Below are positions 36,966-46,909 of a stretch of 64,000 nucleotides of DNA, one piece after another. The stretch is from contig NZ_JACHJI010000002.1 of assembly GCF_014203535.1 (NCBI RefSeq), positions 1-64,000 on the forward strand, given 5' to 3'. The position numbers and the translations under genes were made by a program. The stretch's first letter is position 1. Every line of letters starts with the position of its first letter. The notes below the pieces were generated by a model that did not search any database, was not told the origin of the DNA, and saw nothing but the letters and a program-made list of their open reading frames with translations. The stretch is from Streptomyces griseomycini (GTDB lineage: Bacteria; Actinomycetota; Actinomycetes; Streptomycetales; Streptomycetaceae).

Positions 36966-37622
36966 ATGAAGCGCAACATCGTGATCGCCGTCGTCACGGC
37001 CGCGGCCCTCGTCGGGGGCGGTACGGCGACGGCCCTCGCGGTCTCGGGGGACGACGCGCCGACGACGCGGGCGACGGACACCCGGGCGGCGGACGACGGG
37101 CGCGACGACGACGCCCGTGACGACGACCGCGACGACGACGGAGCGCGTGACCGCGACGACGACGCGCAGGCGGTCCCCTCGGACGTGACCGCCGCCGACG
37201 CCGTCGCCGCCGCCCTGAAGCACACGCCGGGCACGGCCGTCTCCGCGGAGCTGGACGACGGGGACGACGGCGGCGAGGCGGCCTGGGAGGTCGACGTCCT
37301 CGCCGGCGGCGACACCTGGCACAGCGTGCGCGTCGACCCGGCCACCGGCAAGGTCCTGGGCGCCCACGAGGACGACGAGGACGACGCCGACGAGGTGCGG
37401 GCCGCGCTGAAGGGGGCGTCGGTGACGGCCGAGGAGGCCGCGAAGGCGGCGGCCGCCGAGGGCACGGTGGTCTCCGTCGACCTGGACGACGACGGGGACC
37501 AGGGCTGGGAGGCCGAGACCCGGACCTCCGGCGGGGACGAGCGGGACTGGCGCGTCGACCCGGCCAGCGGAAAGGTCACGGCGGACCGTGACGACTCCGG
37601 TGACGACGGGGACGACGACTGA
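36966..37622 (+). CDS. Exported Asp-rich protein with two PepSY-like domains
   Basis: A 218-residue protein. MKRNIVIAVVTAAALVGGGT starts a signal peptide (about 1-26). A run of Asp/Arg pairs (about 40-67) leads to PepSY-like units at about 72-125 (AADAVAAALKHTPGTAVSAE, ending RVDPATGKVLG) and 145-210 (WRVDPASGKVTADRD). The C-terminus is Asp-rich. PepSY proteins often inhibit or modulate secreted proteases. ATG 36966 has GGGAGGAA upstream. Divergent transcription and the repeat array suggest control by the adjacent two-component system. Confidence 0.88.
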   Translation: MKRNIVIAVVTAAALVGGGTATALAVSGDDAPTTRATDTRAADDGRDDDARDDDRDDDGARDRDDDAQAVPSDVTAADAVAAALKHTPGTAVSAELDDGDDGGEAAWEVDVLAGGDTWHSVRVDPATGKVLGAHEDDEDDADEVRAALKGASVTAEEAAKAAAAEGTVVSVDLDDDGDQGWEAETRTSGGDERDWRVDPASGKVTADRDDSGDDGDDD

Positions 37623-37677
37623 CCGTGCGGGTGAGCGGGGGCGGGCGCGGGAGGCTCTCGCCCCCGCCGCCCCTTCC

Positions 37678-37718
37678 CTCCCCCACTCTCGGCTTCGCTC
37701 GAGCGGGGGGACCCCCAT
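37678..37718. repeat. REP-like palindromic intergenic element
   Basis: TCCCCC (37679-37684) pairs with GGGGGA (37706-37711) around a core with cggcttcgctcgagc. The same core, often followed by ggggggaccccc, is one I recall seeing in many Streptomyces intergenic spaces; only one copy is in this window. It may also terminate the PepSY or meaB transcripts. Confidence 0.5.
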
Positions 37719-37815
37719 CCGGTCCGGCCCGAACGGCCTCGTCCTCGAACCCCCCGAGCTCTGCGGGCAGGGGGTGCCCCCGGACCGGCTGGGACGTCCC
37801 ACCGGCGCCGGTCGG

Positions 37816-38772
37816 TCAGCCCTGCGTCAGCCCCGCCACCAGTTCGTCCGCCGCGCGGTACGGGTCCAGCTCGCCGGCGATGATCCGTTCCGCCAACGCG
37901 CCCAGGCGGCGGTCGCCGTGGAGGTCTCCGATGCGTTCGCGCAGGGCGGTGACGGCGATCGTCTCGACCTCGCGGGAGGCGCGGGCCAGCCGGCGCTGCG
38001 CCAGGACGCCGCGCTCCTCCATCCAGGCGCGGTGCTTCTCCAGCGCCTCGACGACCTCGTCGACGCCCTCCTGGCGCGCGGCGACCGTCTTGACGATCGG
38101 CGGGCGCCAGTCGCCGGGGGCGCGGGACTCGCCGAGGCCGAGCATGTGGTTCAGCTCGCGGGCGGTGGCGTCGGCGCCGTCGCGGTCGGCCTTGTTGACG
38201 ACGTAGACGTCACCGATCTCCAGGATCCCGGCCTTGGCGGCCTGGATGCCGTCGCCCATGCCGGGGGCCAGCAGGACGACGGAGGTGTCGGCCTGGGAGG
38301 CGATCTCCACCTCCGACTGGCCGACGCCGACCGTCTCGACCAGGATCACGTCGCAGCCCGCCGCGTCCAGCACGCGGATGGCCTGCGGCGCGGCCCAGGC
38401 GAGGCCGCCCAGATGGCCGCGGGTGGCCATGGAGCGGATGTAGACGCCGGGGTCGGAGGCGTGCTCCGACATCCGGACGCGGTCGCCGAGCAGGGCGCCG
38501 CCGGAGAACGGGGAGGACGGGTCGACGGCCAGGACGCCGACCCGCTTGCCCTGTTTGCGGTACGCGGTCACCAGCGCCGAGGTGGACGTCGACTTGCCGA
38601 CGCCCGGCGAGCCGGTCAGGCCGACCACGTACGCGTTGCCGGTGAGCGGCGCCAGGGCCGCCATGACCTCCCTCAACTGCGGGGACGCCCCCTCCACCAG
38701 GGAGATCAGCCGGGCCACGGCCCGCGGCCTGCCCTCCCTGGCCTGGGCCACCAGGGTGGAGACGTCCTGCAT
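37816..38772 (-). CDS. meaB: MeaB/ArgK-type G-protein chaperone of acyl-CoA mutases
   Basis: A 318-residue GTPase protecting and reloading B12-dependent mutases. It has Walker A GLTGSPGVGKSTSTSALV, Walker B-type LVETVGVGQSEVE, switch-region DPSSPFSGGALLGDRVRM and base motif VVNKADRDG (NKxD). ATG 38772 has GGAG upstream; a start 13 codons earlier is possible. It follows the thiolase gene by 57 bp on the same strand, and an epimerase gene is close by, so it likely serves methylmalonyl- or isobutyryl-CoA mutase. Confidence 0.93.
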   Translation of the reverse strand: MQDVSTLVAQAREGRPRAVARLISLVEGASPQLREVMAALAPLTGNAYVVGLTGSPGVGKSTSTSALVTAYRKQGKRVGVLAVDPSSPFSGGALLGDRVRMSEHASDPGVYIRSMATRGHLGGLAWAAPQAIRVLDAAGCDVILVETVGVGQSEVEIASQADTSVVLLAPGMGDGIQAAKAGILEIGDVYVVNKADRDGADATARELNHMLGLGESRAPGDWRPPIVKTVAARQEGVDEVVEALEKHRAWMEERGVLAQRRLARASREVETIAVTALRERIGDLHGDRRLGALAERIIAGELDPYRAADELVAGLTQG

Positions 38773-38829
38773 CACAGCTCCGTTCACGAGAGAAGACCCT
38801 GCACACTGCACACCTGCGAAGAACCCGGC

Positions 38830-40044
38830 TCAGGCCTTGGGCACCCGCACGATCAGCGCGTCACCCTGGCCGCCGCCGCCGCACAGCGCCGCCGCGCCGA
38901 CCCCGCCGCCGCGCCGCTTCAGCTCCAGCGCCAGGTGCAGCACGAGCCGTGCGCCGGACATGCCGATCGGGTGACCCAGGGCGATGGCACCGCCATTGAC
39001 GTTCACCTTTTCGGTGGAAACACCGAGATCCTTCATTGACTGCACGGCCACCGCGGCGAAGGCCTCGTTGATCTCGATGAGGTCGAGGTCGGAGACCTCC
39101 AGGCCCTCCTTCTTCAGGGCGTGCAGGATCGCGTTGGACGGCTGCGACTGCAGGGAGTTGTCGGGACCGGCCACGTTGCCGTGGGCGCCGATCTCGGCGA
39201 TCCAGTCGAGGCCCAGCTCCTGCGCCTTGGCCTTGCTCATCACGACCACGGCCGCCGCACCGTCCGAGATCTGCGAGGAGGAGCCGGCCGTGATGGTGCC
39301 GTCCTTGGCGAAGGCCGGGCGCAGCTTGCCCAGCGACTCGGCGGTGGTGTCGCCGCGGATGCCCTCGTCCTTGCTGAACAGGACCGGGTCGCCCTTGCGC
39401 TGCGGGATCTCGACCGGGGTGATCTCGGCGTCGAAGACGCCGTTCTTCTGGGCGGCGGCGGCCCGCTGGTGGGACAGGGCGGCGATCTCGTCCTGCTCGG
39501 CGCGGCCGATGCCCAGGCGCGTGTTGTGCTTCTCGGTGGACTCGCCCATGGCGATGCCCTCGAAGGAGTCGGTCAGACCGTCGTACGCCATGGCGTCGAG
39601 CATCTGGACCGCGCCGTACTTGAAGCCCTCGCGGGACTTCGGCAGCAGGTGCGGGGCGTTGGTCATGGACTCCTGGCCGCCGGCGACGACCACGTCGAAC
39701 TCGCCGGCCCGGATCAGCTGGTCGGCCAGCGCGATGGCGTCGAGGCCGGAGAGGCACACCTTGTTGACGGTCAGCGCCGGGACGCTCATGGGGATGCCGG
39801 CCTTCACGGCGGCCTGGCGCGCCGGGATCTGCCCCGCCCCGGCCTGGAGCACCTGGCCCATGATCACGTACTGGACCTGGTCGCCGCCGATCCCCGCACG
39901 GTCGAGGGCGGCCTTGATCGCGAAGCCGCCGAGGTCGGCTCCGGAGAAGGACTTCAGCGAACCGAGCAGCCGCCCCATCGGGGTGCGGGCGCCCGCGACG
40001 ATGACGGACGTCGTGCCGTTCGTTGCGGAAGATGCAGAAGACAT
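38830..40044 (-). CDS. Acetyl-CoA C-acetyltransferase (thiolase)
   Basis: A 404-residue thiolase. It carries the acyl-accepting Cys in [20 protein letters not shown], the catalytic His in [16 protein letters not shown] and the second Cys in [13 protein letters not shown]. It condenses two acetyl-CoA or cleaves acetoacetyl-CoA, entering butyryl-CoA or ethylmalonyl-CoA metabolism. ATG 40044 was chosen at the conserved N-terminus. It is divergent from the epimerase and upstream of meaB. Confidence 0.92.
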   Translation of the reverse strand: MSSASSATNGTTSVIVAGARTPMGRLLGSLKSFSGADLGGFAIKAALDRAGIGGDQVQYVIMGQVLQAGAGQIPARQAAVKAGIPMSVPALTVNKVCLSGLDAIALADQLIRAGEFDVVVAGGQESMTNAPHLLPKSREGFKYGAVQMLDAMAYDGLTDSFEGIAMGESTEKHNTRLGIGRAEQDEIAALSHQRAAAAQKNGVFDAEITPVEIPQRKGDPVLFSKDEGIRGDTTAESLGKLRPAFAKDGTITAGSSSQISDGAAAVVVMSKAKAQELGLDWIAEIGAHGNVAGPDNSLQSQPSNAILHALKKEGLEVSDLDLIEINEAFAAVAVQSMKDLGVSTEKVNVNGGAIALGHPIGMSGARLVLHLALELKRRGGGVGAAALCGGGGQGDALIVRVPKA

Positions 40045-40193
40045 GAGCTGCGATCCCCTTACCGGCCTGCACAGCCGAGGAGTGAACGAGGGTTTACTTC
40101 GAATGTACTGACGCCCGGCGGATCGCGTCATCGGCCTTTCGGTGTGATCGCGCGCACGTTGCGTAACCGCCCCGGGAGCGCTGCACTGAATCC

Positions 40194-40634
40194 ATGCTGA
40201 CGCGAATCGACCACATCGGGATCGCCTGCTTCGACCTCGACAAGACCGTCGAGTTCTACCGGGCCACCTACGGCTTCGAGGTGTTCCACTCCGAGGTCAA
40301 CGAGGAGCAGGGCGTGCGCGAGGCCATGCTCAGGATCAACGGGACGTCCGACGGCGGCGCCTCCTACCTCCAGCTGCTGGAGCCGATCCGGGAGGACTCC
40401 ACCGTCGCCAAGTGGCTGGCCAAGAACGGCGAGGGCGTCCACCACATCGCCTTCGGTACGGCGGACGTCGACGCCGACGCCGCCGACATCAAGGACAAGG
40501 GCGTACGCGTTCTGTACGAAGAGCCCCGGCGCGGCTCCATGGGGTCACGCATCACCTTCCTGCACCCCAAGGACTGCCACGGTGTACTGACGGAACTGGT
40601 CACTTCGGCGCCTGTTGAGTCACCTGAGCACTGA
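40194..40634 (+). CDS. mce: Methylmalonyl-CoA epimerase
   Basis: A 146-residue vicinal-oxygen-chelate fold enzyme interconverting (R)- and (S)-methylmalonyl-CoA. Two beta-alpha units are seen, with metal-ligand regions [28 protein letters not shown] and [13 protein letters not shown], and a final Glu in GVLTELV. ATG 40194 has no clear Shine-Dalgarno sequence. Confidence 0.92.
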   Translation: MLTRIDHIGIACFDLDKTVEFYRATYGFEVFHSEVNEEQGVREAMLRINGTSDGGASYLQLLEPIREDSTVAKWLAKNGEGVHHIAFGTADVDADAADIKDKGVRVLYEEPRRGSMGSRITFLHPKDCHGVLTELVTSAPVESPEH

Positions 40635-40660
40635 CCCACGTACATATGGGCCGGTAGGGT
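40631..40660 (+). promoter_or_regulatory. Candidate scy promoter
   Basis: CTGACC (40631-40636), 18-base spacer and TAGGGT (40655-40660). It would give a leader of about 200 nt before the scy start at 40867. Moderate match only. Confidence 0.35.
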
Positions 40661-40866
40661 TGGGTGCGGTCGCCGCTCGATCCAGGGTGACCGGGTCCTG
40701 CCGTCGACGGCGGCGGGACCGACCGGGGTCCGGGTTTCGGGGGGCGAGCGCCGGGGCAGCAGCCCATGCTCCGCCGTCGATCTGACACCATTCCCCGGTG
40801 AGCCCCGTTCGTCGGACGGACGGAGCTCGGCCAGACTTGTGACCAGGGGACGGATGGGACCGCGCA

Positions 40867-43800
40867 GTGCGGGGCTACGAGAGCCAGGAGCGAGAGCCGG
40901 CGGCTGACGTCGACCACCTCTCTCGGTTCGAAGCCGAGATGAAGCGGCTGAAGACCGAGCGGGAAAAGGCGATCCAGCACGCCGAGGACCTCGGCTACCA
41001 GGTCGAGGTGCTGCGCGCCAAGCTGCACGAGGCGCGCCGCACCATCATGTCCCGGCCCGCCTACGACGGCGGGGACATCGGCTACCAGGCCGAGCAGTTG
41101 CTGCGCAACGCGCAGCTGCAGGCCGACCAGTTGCGGGCGGACGCCGAGCGGGAGCTGAGCCAGGCGCGGGCGCAGACCCAGCGGATCCTGCAGGAGCACG
41201 CGGAGCAGGCGGCCCGGCTCCAGGCGGAGCTGCACCAGGAGGCGGTGACCCGGCGCCAGCAGCTCGACCAGGAACTGGCGGAGCGCCGGCAGACCGTCGA
41301 GTCGCACGTCAACGAGAACGTGGCGTGGGCGGAGCAGTTGCGCGCCCGCACCGAGCAGCAGGCCCGCCGGCTCCTCGAGGAGTCCCGCGCGGAGGCCGAG
41401 CAGGCCATGGCCGCCGCGCGTGCGGAGGCGGAGCGGCTGACCGCCGAGGCGCGCCAGCGGCTGCAGAACGAGGCCGAGGCGGCCCGCGCGGAGGCCGAGC
41501 AGCTCCTGCGCCGGGCCCGCGCGGACGCGGAGCGGCTGCTGAACGCCGCCTCCACGCAGGCGCAGGAGGCCACCGACCACGCCGAGCAGCTGCGGACGTC
41601 GACCGCCAGCGAGTCGGAGGCCGCGCGCCGTCAGGCGCAGGAGCTCAGCAGGGCCGCCGAGCAGCGGATGTCGGAGGCCGAGACCGCGCTGCGCGAGGCG
41701 CGCGCCGAGGCGGAGAAGGTGCTCGCCGAGGCGAAGGAGGCCGCGTCCAAGGCGCTCGCCTCCGCCGAGTCCGCGAACGAGACCCGGACGCGCACCGCCA
41801 AGGAGCAGGTGGCCCGGTTGGTCGAGGAGGCCACGAAGGAGGCCGAGCAGACCAAGTCCGAGGCCGAGCAGCTGGTCGCGGACGCCCGCGCGGAGGCCGA
41901 GAAGATCGTCGCCGAGGCCGCCGAGAAGGCCCGCGCGGTCACCGCCGAGGAGTCGGCCACCCAGCTGTCCAAGGCGGCCCGGACCGCCGAGGACGTGCTC
42001 AACAAGGCGTCGGAGGACGCCAAGAGGACCACCCGGGCCGCCGCCGAGGAGGCCGAGCGGATCCGCAAGGAGGCCGAGGCCGAGGCGGACCGGCTGCGGG
42101 CCGAGGCGCACGACATCGCCGAGCAGCTCAAGGGCGCGGCGAAGGACGACACCAAGGAGTACCGCGCCAAGACGGTCGAGCTGCAGGAGGAGGCCCGCCG
42201 GCTGCGCGGCGAGGCCGAGCAGCTGCGCGCCGACGCGGTCGCCGAGGGCGAGAAGATCCGCGCGGAGGCCCGCAAGGAGGCCGTGGCGCAGATCGAGGAG
42301 GCGGCGAAGACCGCCGAGGAGCTGCTCGCCAAGGCCAAGGCGGACGCGGACGAGCTGCGCTCCACCGCGCAGGCGGACAGCGAGAAGGTCCGCACCGAGG
42401 CCATCGAGCGCGCCACCACGCTGCGCCGGCAGGCCGAGGAGACGCTGGAGCGCACCCGCAAGGAGGCCGAGCGGCACCGCGCGGAGGTCGTCGAGCAGGC
42501 CGAGTCGCTCAGGGAGGACGCCGAACGGGCCGCGCGCGAACTGCGCGAGGAGACCGAGCGGGCCGTCGAGGCCCGGCGCGCGGAGGCCGCCGAGGAACTG
42601 ACGCGGCTGCACACGGAGGCCGAGGAGCGGCTCGCCGCCGCCGAGCAGGCGCTGAGCGACGCCCGTGAGGAGGCCGCCCGGATCCGCCGGGAGGCGTCCG
42701 AGGAGAGCGAGCGGCTGCGCACCGAGGCCACCGAGCGGATCCGTGCGCTCCAGCAGCAGGCGGAGGCGGAGGCGGAGCGGCTGCGCACCGAGGCCGCCGC
42801 CGACGCGTCCGCGTCCCGCGCGGAGGGCGAGGCCGTCGCCGTACGGCTGCGTTCGGAGGCCGCGGCGGAGGCGGAGCGGCTGAAGTCGGAGGCGCAGGAC
42901 AGCGCCGACCGGGTGCGGGCCGAGGCGCAGGCCGCCGCCGAGCGGCTGGGCGCGGAGGCGTCCCAGGCGCTGGCCGCCGCGCAGGAGGAGGCCGCCCGGC
43001 GCCGCCGCGAGGCCGAGGAACTCCTCGGCGCGGCGCGGCAGGAGGCCGACCAGGAGCGCGAGCGGGCCCGCGAGCAGAGCGAGGAGCTGCTGGCCTCGGC
43101 GCGCACGCGCGTGGAGGAGGCGCAGGCGGAGGCCGTGCGCCTGGTCGAGGAGGCCGACCGGCGCGCCACCGAGATGGTGTCGGCCGCCGAGCAGCACGCG
43201 GCGCAGGTGCGGGACTCCGTCGCGGGGCTGCACGAGCAGGCCCAGGAGGAGATCGCCGGGCTGCGCAGCGCCGCCGAGCACGCGGCGGAGCGCACCCGCC
43301 GCGAGGCCGAGGAGGAGGCGGACCGGGTCCGCGCCGACGCCTACGCGGAGCGGGAGCGGGCGTCCGAGGACGCGGGCCGGCTGCGGCGCGAGGCGCAGGA
43401 GGAGACGGAGGCCGCCAAGTCGCTGGCCGAGCGCACGGTGTCCGAGGCGATCACGGAGGCCGAGCGGATCCGTACGGAGGTCGCCGAGCACGCCCAGCGG
43501 GTGCGCACGGAGGCGTCGGACACCATCGCCGAGGCCGAGCAGAGCGCGGCGCGCACCCGGGCGGACGCCCGCGAGGACGCCAACCGGATCCGTTCGGACG
43601 CGGCGGCGCAGGCGGACGCCCTCATCACCGAGGCGCGCGGCGAGGCCGAGCGGCTCACCGCCGAGACGATCACGGACACCGACCGGCTGCGCACGGAGAC
43701 GGTCGCCGAGGCCGAACGGGTGCGGTCGGAGTCGGTCGCCAAGGCGGAGAAGCTGATCGCGGACGCCACGGGCGACGCGGAGCGGCTGCGGGCCGAGGCC

Positions 43801-44748
43801 GCCGAGGCGGTGGGGTCGGCGCAGCAGCACGCGGAGCGGATCCGCGGCGAGGCCGAGCGCGTCCGGACCGACGCGGAGGCGGAGGCCGAGCGGCTGGTGT
43901 CGGCCGCGCGCGAGGAGGCCGAGCGGACGCTGGACGAGGCCCGCAAGGAGGCCAACAAGCGGCGTTCCGAGGCCGCCGAGCAGGTCGACACGCTCATCAC
44001 GGAGACCACCGCCGAGGCGGACAAGCTGCTCGCCGAGGCGCAGCAGCAGGCGCAGAAGACGACCGCGGACGCCGAGGCGCAGGCGGACACGATGGTCGGC
44101 GCGGCCCGCAGCGAGGCCGAGCGGATCGTCTCCGAGGCGACCGTCGAGGGCAACGCGCGCGTGGAGAAGGCCCGCACGGACGCGGACGAGCTGCTGGTCG
44201 GCGCGCGCCGGGACGCGACGCAGATCCGGGAGCGCGCGGAGGAGCTGCGCGATCGCGTCACGAGCGAGATCGAGGAGCTGCACGAGCGGGCCCGCCGGGA
44301 GGCGGCCGAGACGATGAAGTCCACGGGCGACCGCTGCGACGCGCTCATCAAGGCCGCCGAGGAGCAGCTCGCCAAGGCCGAGGCGAAGGCGAAGGAGATC
44401 GTCTCCGAGGCCAACTCCGAGGCGGGCAAGGTGCGCATCGCCGCCGTGAAGAAGGCCGAGGGCCTGCTGAAGGAGGCGGAGCAGAAGAAGGCCACGCTCG
44501 TCAAGGAGGCCGAGGAGCTGAAGGCCGAGGCGGTCCGCGAGGCGCGGCGCACGGTCGAGGAGGGCAAGCGGGAGCTGGAGGTCCTGGTGCGGCGCCGGGA
44601 GGACATCCAGGCCGAGATCTCCCGGGTCCAGGACGTCCTGGAGGCGCTCGAGTCGTTCGAGGCGCCCTCGGGGAGCAAGGACAACGGGGCCAAGGCGGGG
44701 GCCGCCGCGGGCGCCGTCCGTTCGGGTGGCAAGTCATCGGATAGCTGA
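40867..44748 (+). CDS. scy: Scy, coiled-coil polarity scaffold protein
   Basis: A 1293-residue, almost uninterrupted coiled coil. After a DivIVA-like N-terminus (HLSRFEAEMKRLKTEREKAI) it is made of Ala/Glu/Arg-rich repeats such as AEAERLRTEA in long-period coiled-coil register (Scy has an unusual 51-residue periodicity). Scy organises the hyphal tip polarisome with DivIVA and FilP and sets branching sites. The C-terminus (about 1210-1293) has VLVRRREDIQAEISRVQDVL and a polar Gly/Ser/Lys tail. GTG 40867 agrees with the family start. Adjacent filP supports the identity. Confidence 0.95.
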   Translation: MRGYESQEREPAADVDHLSRFEAEMKRLKTEREKAIQHAEDLGYQVEVLRAKLHEARRTIMSRPAYDGGDIGYQAEQLLRNAQLQADQLRADAERELSQARAQTQRILQEHAEQAARLQAELHQEAVTRRQQLDQELAERRQTVESHVNENVAWAEQLRARTEQQARRLLEESRAEAEQAMAAARAEAERLTAEARQRLQNEAEAARAEAEQLLRRARADAERLLNAASTQAQEATDHAEQLRTSTASESEAARRQAQELSRAAEQRMSEAETALREARAEAEKVLAEAKEAASKALASAESANETRTRTAKEQVARLVEEATKEAEQTKSEAEQLVADARAEAEKIVAEAAEKARAVTAEESATQLSKAARTAEDVLNKASEDAKRTTRAAAEEAERIRKEAEAEADRLRAEAHDIAEQLKGAAKDDTKEYRAKTVELQEEARRLRGEAEQLRADAVAEGEKIRAEARKEAVAQIEEAAKTAEELLAKAKADADELRSTAQADSEKVRTEAIERATTLRRQAEETLERTRKEAERHRAEVVEQAESLREDAERAARELREETERAVEARRAEAAEELTRLHTEAEERLAAAEQALSDAREEAARIRREASEESERLRTEATERIRALQQQAEAEAERLRTEAAADASASRAEGEAVAVRLRSEAAAEAERLKSEAQDSADRVRAEAQAAAERLGAEASQALAAAQEEAARRRREAEELLGAARQEADQERERAREQSEELLASARTRVEEAQAEAVRLVEEADRRATEMVSAAEQHAAQVRDSVAGLHEQAQEEIAGLRSAAEHAAERTRREAEEEADRVRADAYAERERASEDAGRLRREAQEETEAAKSLAERTVSEAITEAERIRTEVAEHAQRVRTEASDTIAEAEQSAARTRADAREDANRIRSDAAAQADALITEARGEAERLTAETITDTDRLRTETVAEAERVRSESVAKAEKLIADATGDAERLRAEAAEAVGSAQQHAERIRGEAERVRTDAEAEAERLVSAAREEAERTLDEARKEANKRRSEAAEQVDTLITETTAEADKLLAEAQQQAQKTTADAEAQADTMVGAARSEAERIVSEATVEGNARVEKARTDADELLVGARRDATQIRERAEELRDRVTSEIEELHERARREAAETMKSTGDRCDALIKAAEEQLAKAEAKAKEIVSEANSEAGKVRIAAVKKAEGLLKEAEQKKATLVKEAEELKAEAVREARRTVEEGKRELEVLVRRREDIQAEISRVQDVLEALESFEAPSGSKDNGAKAGAAAGAVRSGGKSSDS

Positions 44749-44770
44749 CAAACCGGACGGAATCCCCCGT

Positions 44771-44812
44771 CGCCGGAGGGCTTTGACCAAGGCTTTGGCA
44801 AGCCCTCCGGCG
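44771..44812 (+). terminator. scy terminator
   Basis: Perfect 13-bp inverted repeat (44771-44783 and 44800-44812) with a 16-base loop, 22 bp after the scy stop. Confidence 0.75.
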
Positions 44813-44861
44813 ATCAGCCACTCAAAAGGGGTGTCATTCTCCGTATCAAACGTGCATCCGC

Positions 44862-44891
44862 TCGATGACACACCGCTTCGGCCCCTAGGAT
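44862..44891 (+). promoter_or_regulatory. Candidate filP promoter
   Basis: TAGGAT at 44886-44891 is a good -10 element. The -35 is weak (TCGATG 44862-44867 with an 18-base spacer, or ATGACA 44865-44870 with 15). It suggests filP has its own transcript of about 35-nt leader. Confidence 0.4.
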
Positions 44892-44931
44892 TCCACCTAT
44901 CACCTCACCGGTCTCTTTCGACAGGAACCCC

Positions 44932-45870
44932 ATGAGCGACACTTCCCCCTACGGCTTCGAGCTTGTGCGGCGTGGGTACGACCGCGCTCAGGTGGACGAA
45001 CGTATCTCCAAGCTCGTCTCCGACCGTGACAGCGCTCTCGCCCGCATCACCGCTCTGGAAAAGCGCATCGAGGAGCTCCACCTCGAGACGCAGAACGCCC
45101 AGGCCCAGGTCAACGACGCCGAGCCGTCGTACGCCGGCCTCGGCGCCCGGGTCGAGAAGATCCTGCGGCTCGCCGAGGAAGAGGCGAAGGACCTGCGCGA
45201 GGAGGCCCGGCGCGCGGCGGAGCAGCACCGCGAGCTCGCCGAGTCGGCCGCCCAGCAGGTGCGCAACGACGCCGAGGCGTACGCCGCCGAGCGCAAGGCG
45301 AAGGCCGAGGACGAGGGCGTACGGATCGTCGAGAAGGCTCAGGGCGAAGCCGCCCAGCTGCGGTCCGAGGCGCAGAAGGACGCGCAGTCCAAGCGGGAGG
45401 AGGCGGACGCCCTCTTCGAGGAGACCCGCGCCAAGGCCGCGCAGGCCGCCGCCGACTTCGAGACCAACCTCGCCAAGCGCCGCGAGCAGTCCGAGCGTGA
45501 CCTGGCGTCCCGTCAGGCCAAGGCCGAGAAGCGCCTCGCCGAGATCGAGCACCGCGCGGAGCAGCTGCGCCTGGAGGCCGAGAAGCTGCGCACCGACGCC
45601 GAGCGCCGCGCCCGCCAGACGGTGGAGACCGCGCAGCGCCAGGCCGAGGACATCGTGGCCGACGCCAACGCCAAGGCCGACCGGATCCGTTCGGAATCGG
45701 AGCGCGAGCTCGCGGCGCTGACCAACCGCCGCGACTCCATCAACGCCCAGCTGACGAACGTCCGCGAGATGCTCGCCACGCTCACCGGCGCCGCGGTGGC
45801 CGCGACCGGCTCGCCCACCACCGAGGACGAGCCGATCTCCCGCGGGGTGCCGGCCCAGCAGTCCCGGTAA
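44932..45870 (+). CDS. filP: FilP, intermediate-filament-like cytoskeletal protein
   Basis: A 312-residue coiled-coil protein. The N-terminal DivIVA-like head SPYGFELVRRGYDRAQVDER is followed by a rod of coiled coil (about 20-290) with repeated EARRAAEQHRELAESAAQQV-type segments and a short disordered tail. FilP self-assembles into filaments that stiffen hyphae and interacts with DivIVA and Scy. ATG 44932 has AGGAA upstream. It lies directly after scy. Confidence 0.95.
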   Translation: MSDTSPYGFELVRRGYDRAQVDERISKLVSDRDSALARITALEKRIEELHLETQNAQAQVNDAEPSYAGLGARVEKILRLAEEEAKDLREEARRAAEQHRELAESAAQQVRNDAEAYAAERKAKAEDEGVRIVEKAQGEAAQLRSEAQKDAQSKREEADALFEETRAKAAQAAADFETNLAKRREQSERDLASRQAKAEKRLAEIEHRAEQLRLEAEKLRTDAERRARQTVETAQRQAEDIVADANAKADRIRSESERELAALTNRRDSINAQLTNVREMLATLTGAAVAATGSPTTEDEPISRGVPAQQSR

Positions 45871-45901
45871 CGTCCGGCCGTACGGCGTACGGACACCGGC
45901 G

Positions 45902-45933
45902 AAGCCCTCTGCCACTGGGGTGGCAGAGGGCTT
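45902..45933 (+). terminator. filP terminator
   Basis: Perfect 14-bp stem (45902-45915 and 45920-45933), loop tggg, followed by tgtc; 31 bp after filP. Confidence 0.85.
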
Positions 45934-45955
45934 TGTCCCGTTCTAGCGTGGCCGC

Positions 45956-46909
45956 ATGATCGAGCTCGAGGGGCTGACCAAGCGGTACGGCGAGAAGGTG
46001 GCGGTCAACGACCTGACCTTCACGGTCAGGCCGGGCATCGTCACGGGCTTCCTCGGCCCCAACGGCGCGGGCAAGTCGACCACCATGCGGATGATCCTGG
46101 GCCTGGACCGCCCGACCGCCGGGGACGTGCGGATCGACGGCACGCACTACGACCGGCTCAAGGACCCGCTGACGTGCATCGGCGCCCTGCTGGAGGCGAA
46201 GGGCGTGCACCCCGGCCGCAGCGCCTACCACCACCTGCTGTGCCTCGCCCAGAGCAACGGCATCCCCCGGCGGCGGGTGCACGAGGTGCTGGACACCGTC
46301 GGGCTGACGGCGGTCGCGCGGAAGAAGGCCAAGGGCTTCTCGCTGGGCATGGGCCAGCGGCTCGGCATCGCCGCCGCGCTGCTCGGCGACCCGCGGATCC
46401 TGATGTTCGACGAGCCGGTCAACGGCCTCGACCCCGAGGGCATCCACTGGATCCGCACCCTGATGAAGACGCTCGCCGCCCAGGGCCGCACCGTCTTCGT
46501 CTCCTCCCACCTGATGAGCGAGATGGCGCTCACCGCCGACCACCTCGTCGTCATCGGCCAGGGCCGGCTGCTCGCCGACACCTCCATGGCCGACTTCATC
46601 GAGCGCAACTCCCGCTCGTACGTCCGCATCCGCAGCCCGCAGCGGGAACGGCTGCTGGACGTGCTGCACCGGGCCGGGATCACCGCCGTGGAGAGCGGGA
46701 ACGGGGCGCTGGAGGTGGACGGTTCCAAGGCCGAGCACATCGGGGAGCTGGCGGCCCGGAACCAGCTGGTGCTGCACGAGCTGAGCCCGCAGCAGGCCTC
46801 CCTGGAGGAGGCGTTCATGCAGTTGACCGCGGAGTCGGTGGAGTACCACGCGCACGCCGACGCGCCCGTGCCCCGGCAGCAGTGGGGCGACGGCTGGAAG
46901 AGGGGATGA
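45956..46909 (+). CDS. ABC transporter ATP-binding protein
   Basis: A 317-residue ATPase of the CcmA/drug-export (bacitracin-type) group. Walker A is GFLGPNGAGKSTTMRMILGL, the signature KGFSLGMGQRLGIAAALLGD and Walker B ILMFDEPVNGLDPEGIHW, with the switch His in VSSHLMSE. The C-terminal 90 residues are a typical accessory domain. It overlaps the permease gene (ATGA) and is a paralogue of the ATPase at 47814-49121. Substrate unknown. Confidence 0.92.
   Translation: MIELEGLTKRYGEKVAVNDLTFTVRPGIVTGFLGPNGAGKSTTMRMILGLDRPTAGDVRIDGTHYDRLKDPLTCIGALLEAKGVHPGRSAYHHLLCLAQSNGIPRRRVHEVLDTVGLTAVARKKAKGFSLGMGQRLGIAAALLGDPRILMFDEPVNGLDPEGIHWIRTLMKTLAAQGRTVFVSSHLMSEMALTADHLVVIGQGRLLADTSMADFIERNSRSYVRIRSPQRERLLDVLHRAGITAVESGNGALEVDGSKAEHIGELAARNQLVLHELSPQQASLEEAFMQLTAESVEYHAHADAPVPRQQWGDGWKRG

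Noticed and set aside
40600..44283. Long open frame on the minus strand opposite scy (over 1200 codons)
   Set aside because: It mirrors the Glu/Ala/Arg codon pattern of scy. Its peptide is Leu/Gly/Arg repeats without any family, and very GC-rich genes often produce such antisense frames.
41000..44500. Repeat-like DNA in scy that could suggest a repeat array or CRISPR
   Set aside because: Repeats are in-frame coiled-coil codons with no constant spacer or unit length.
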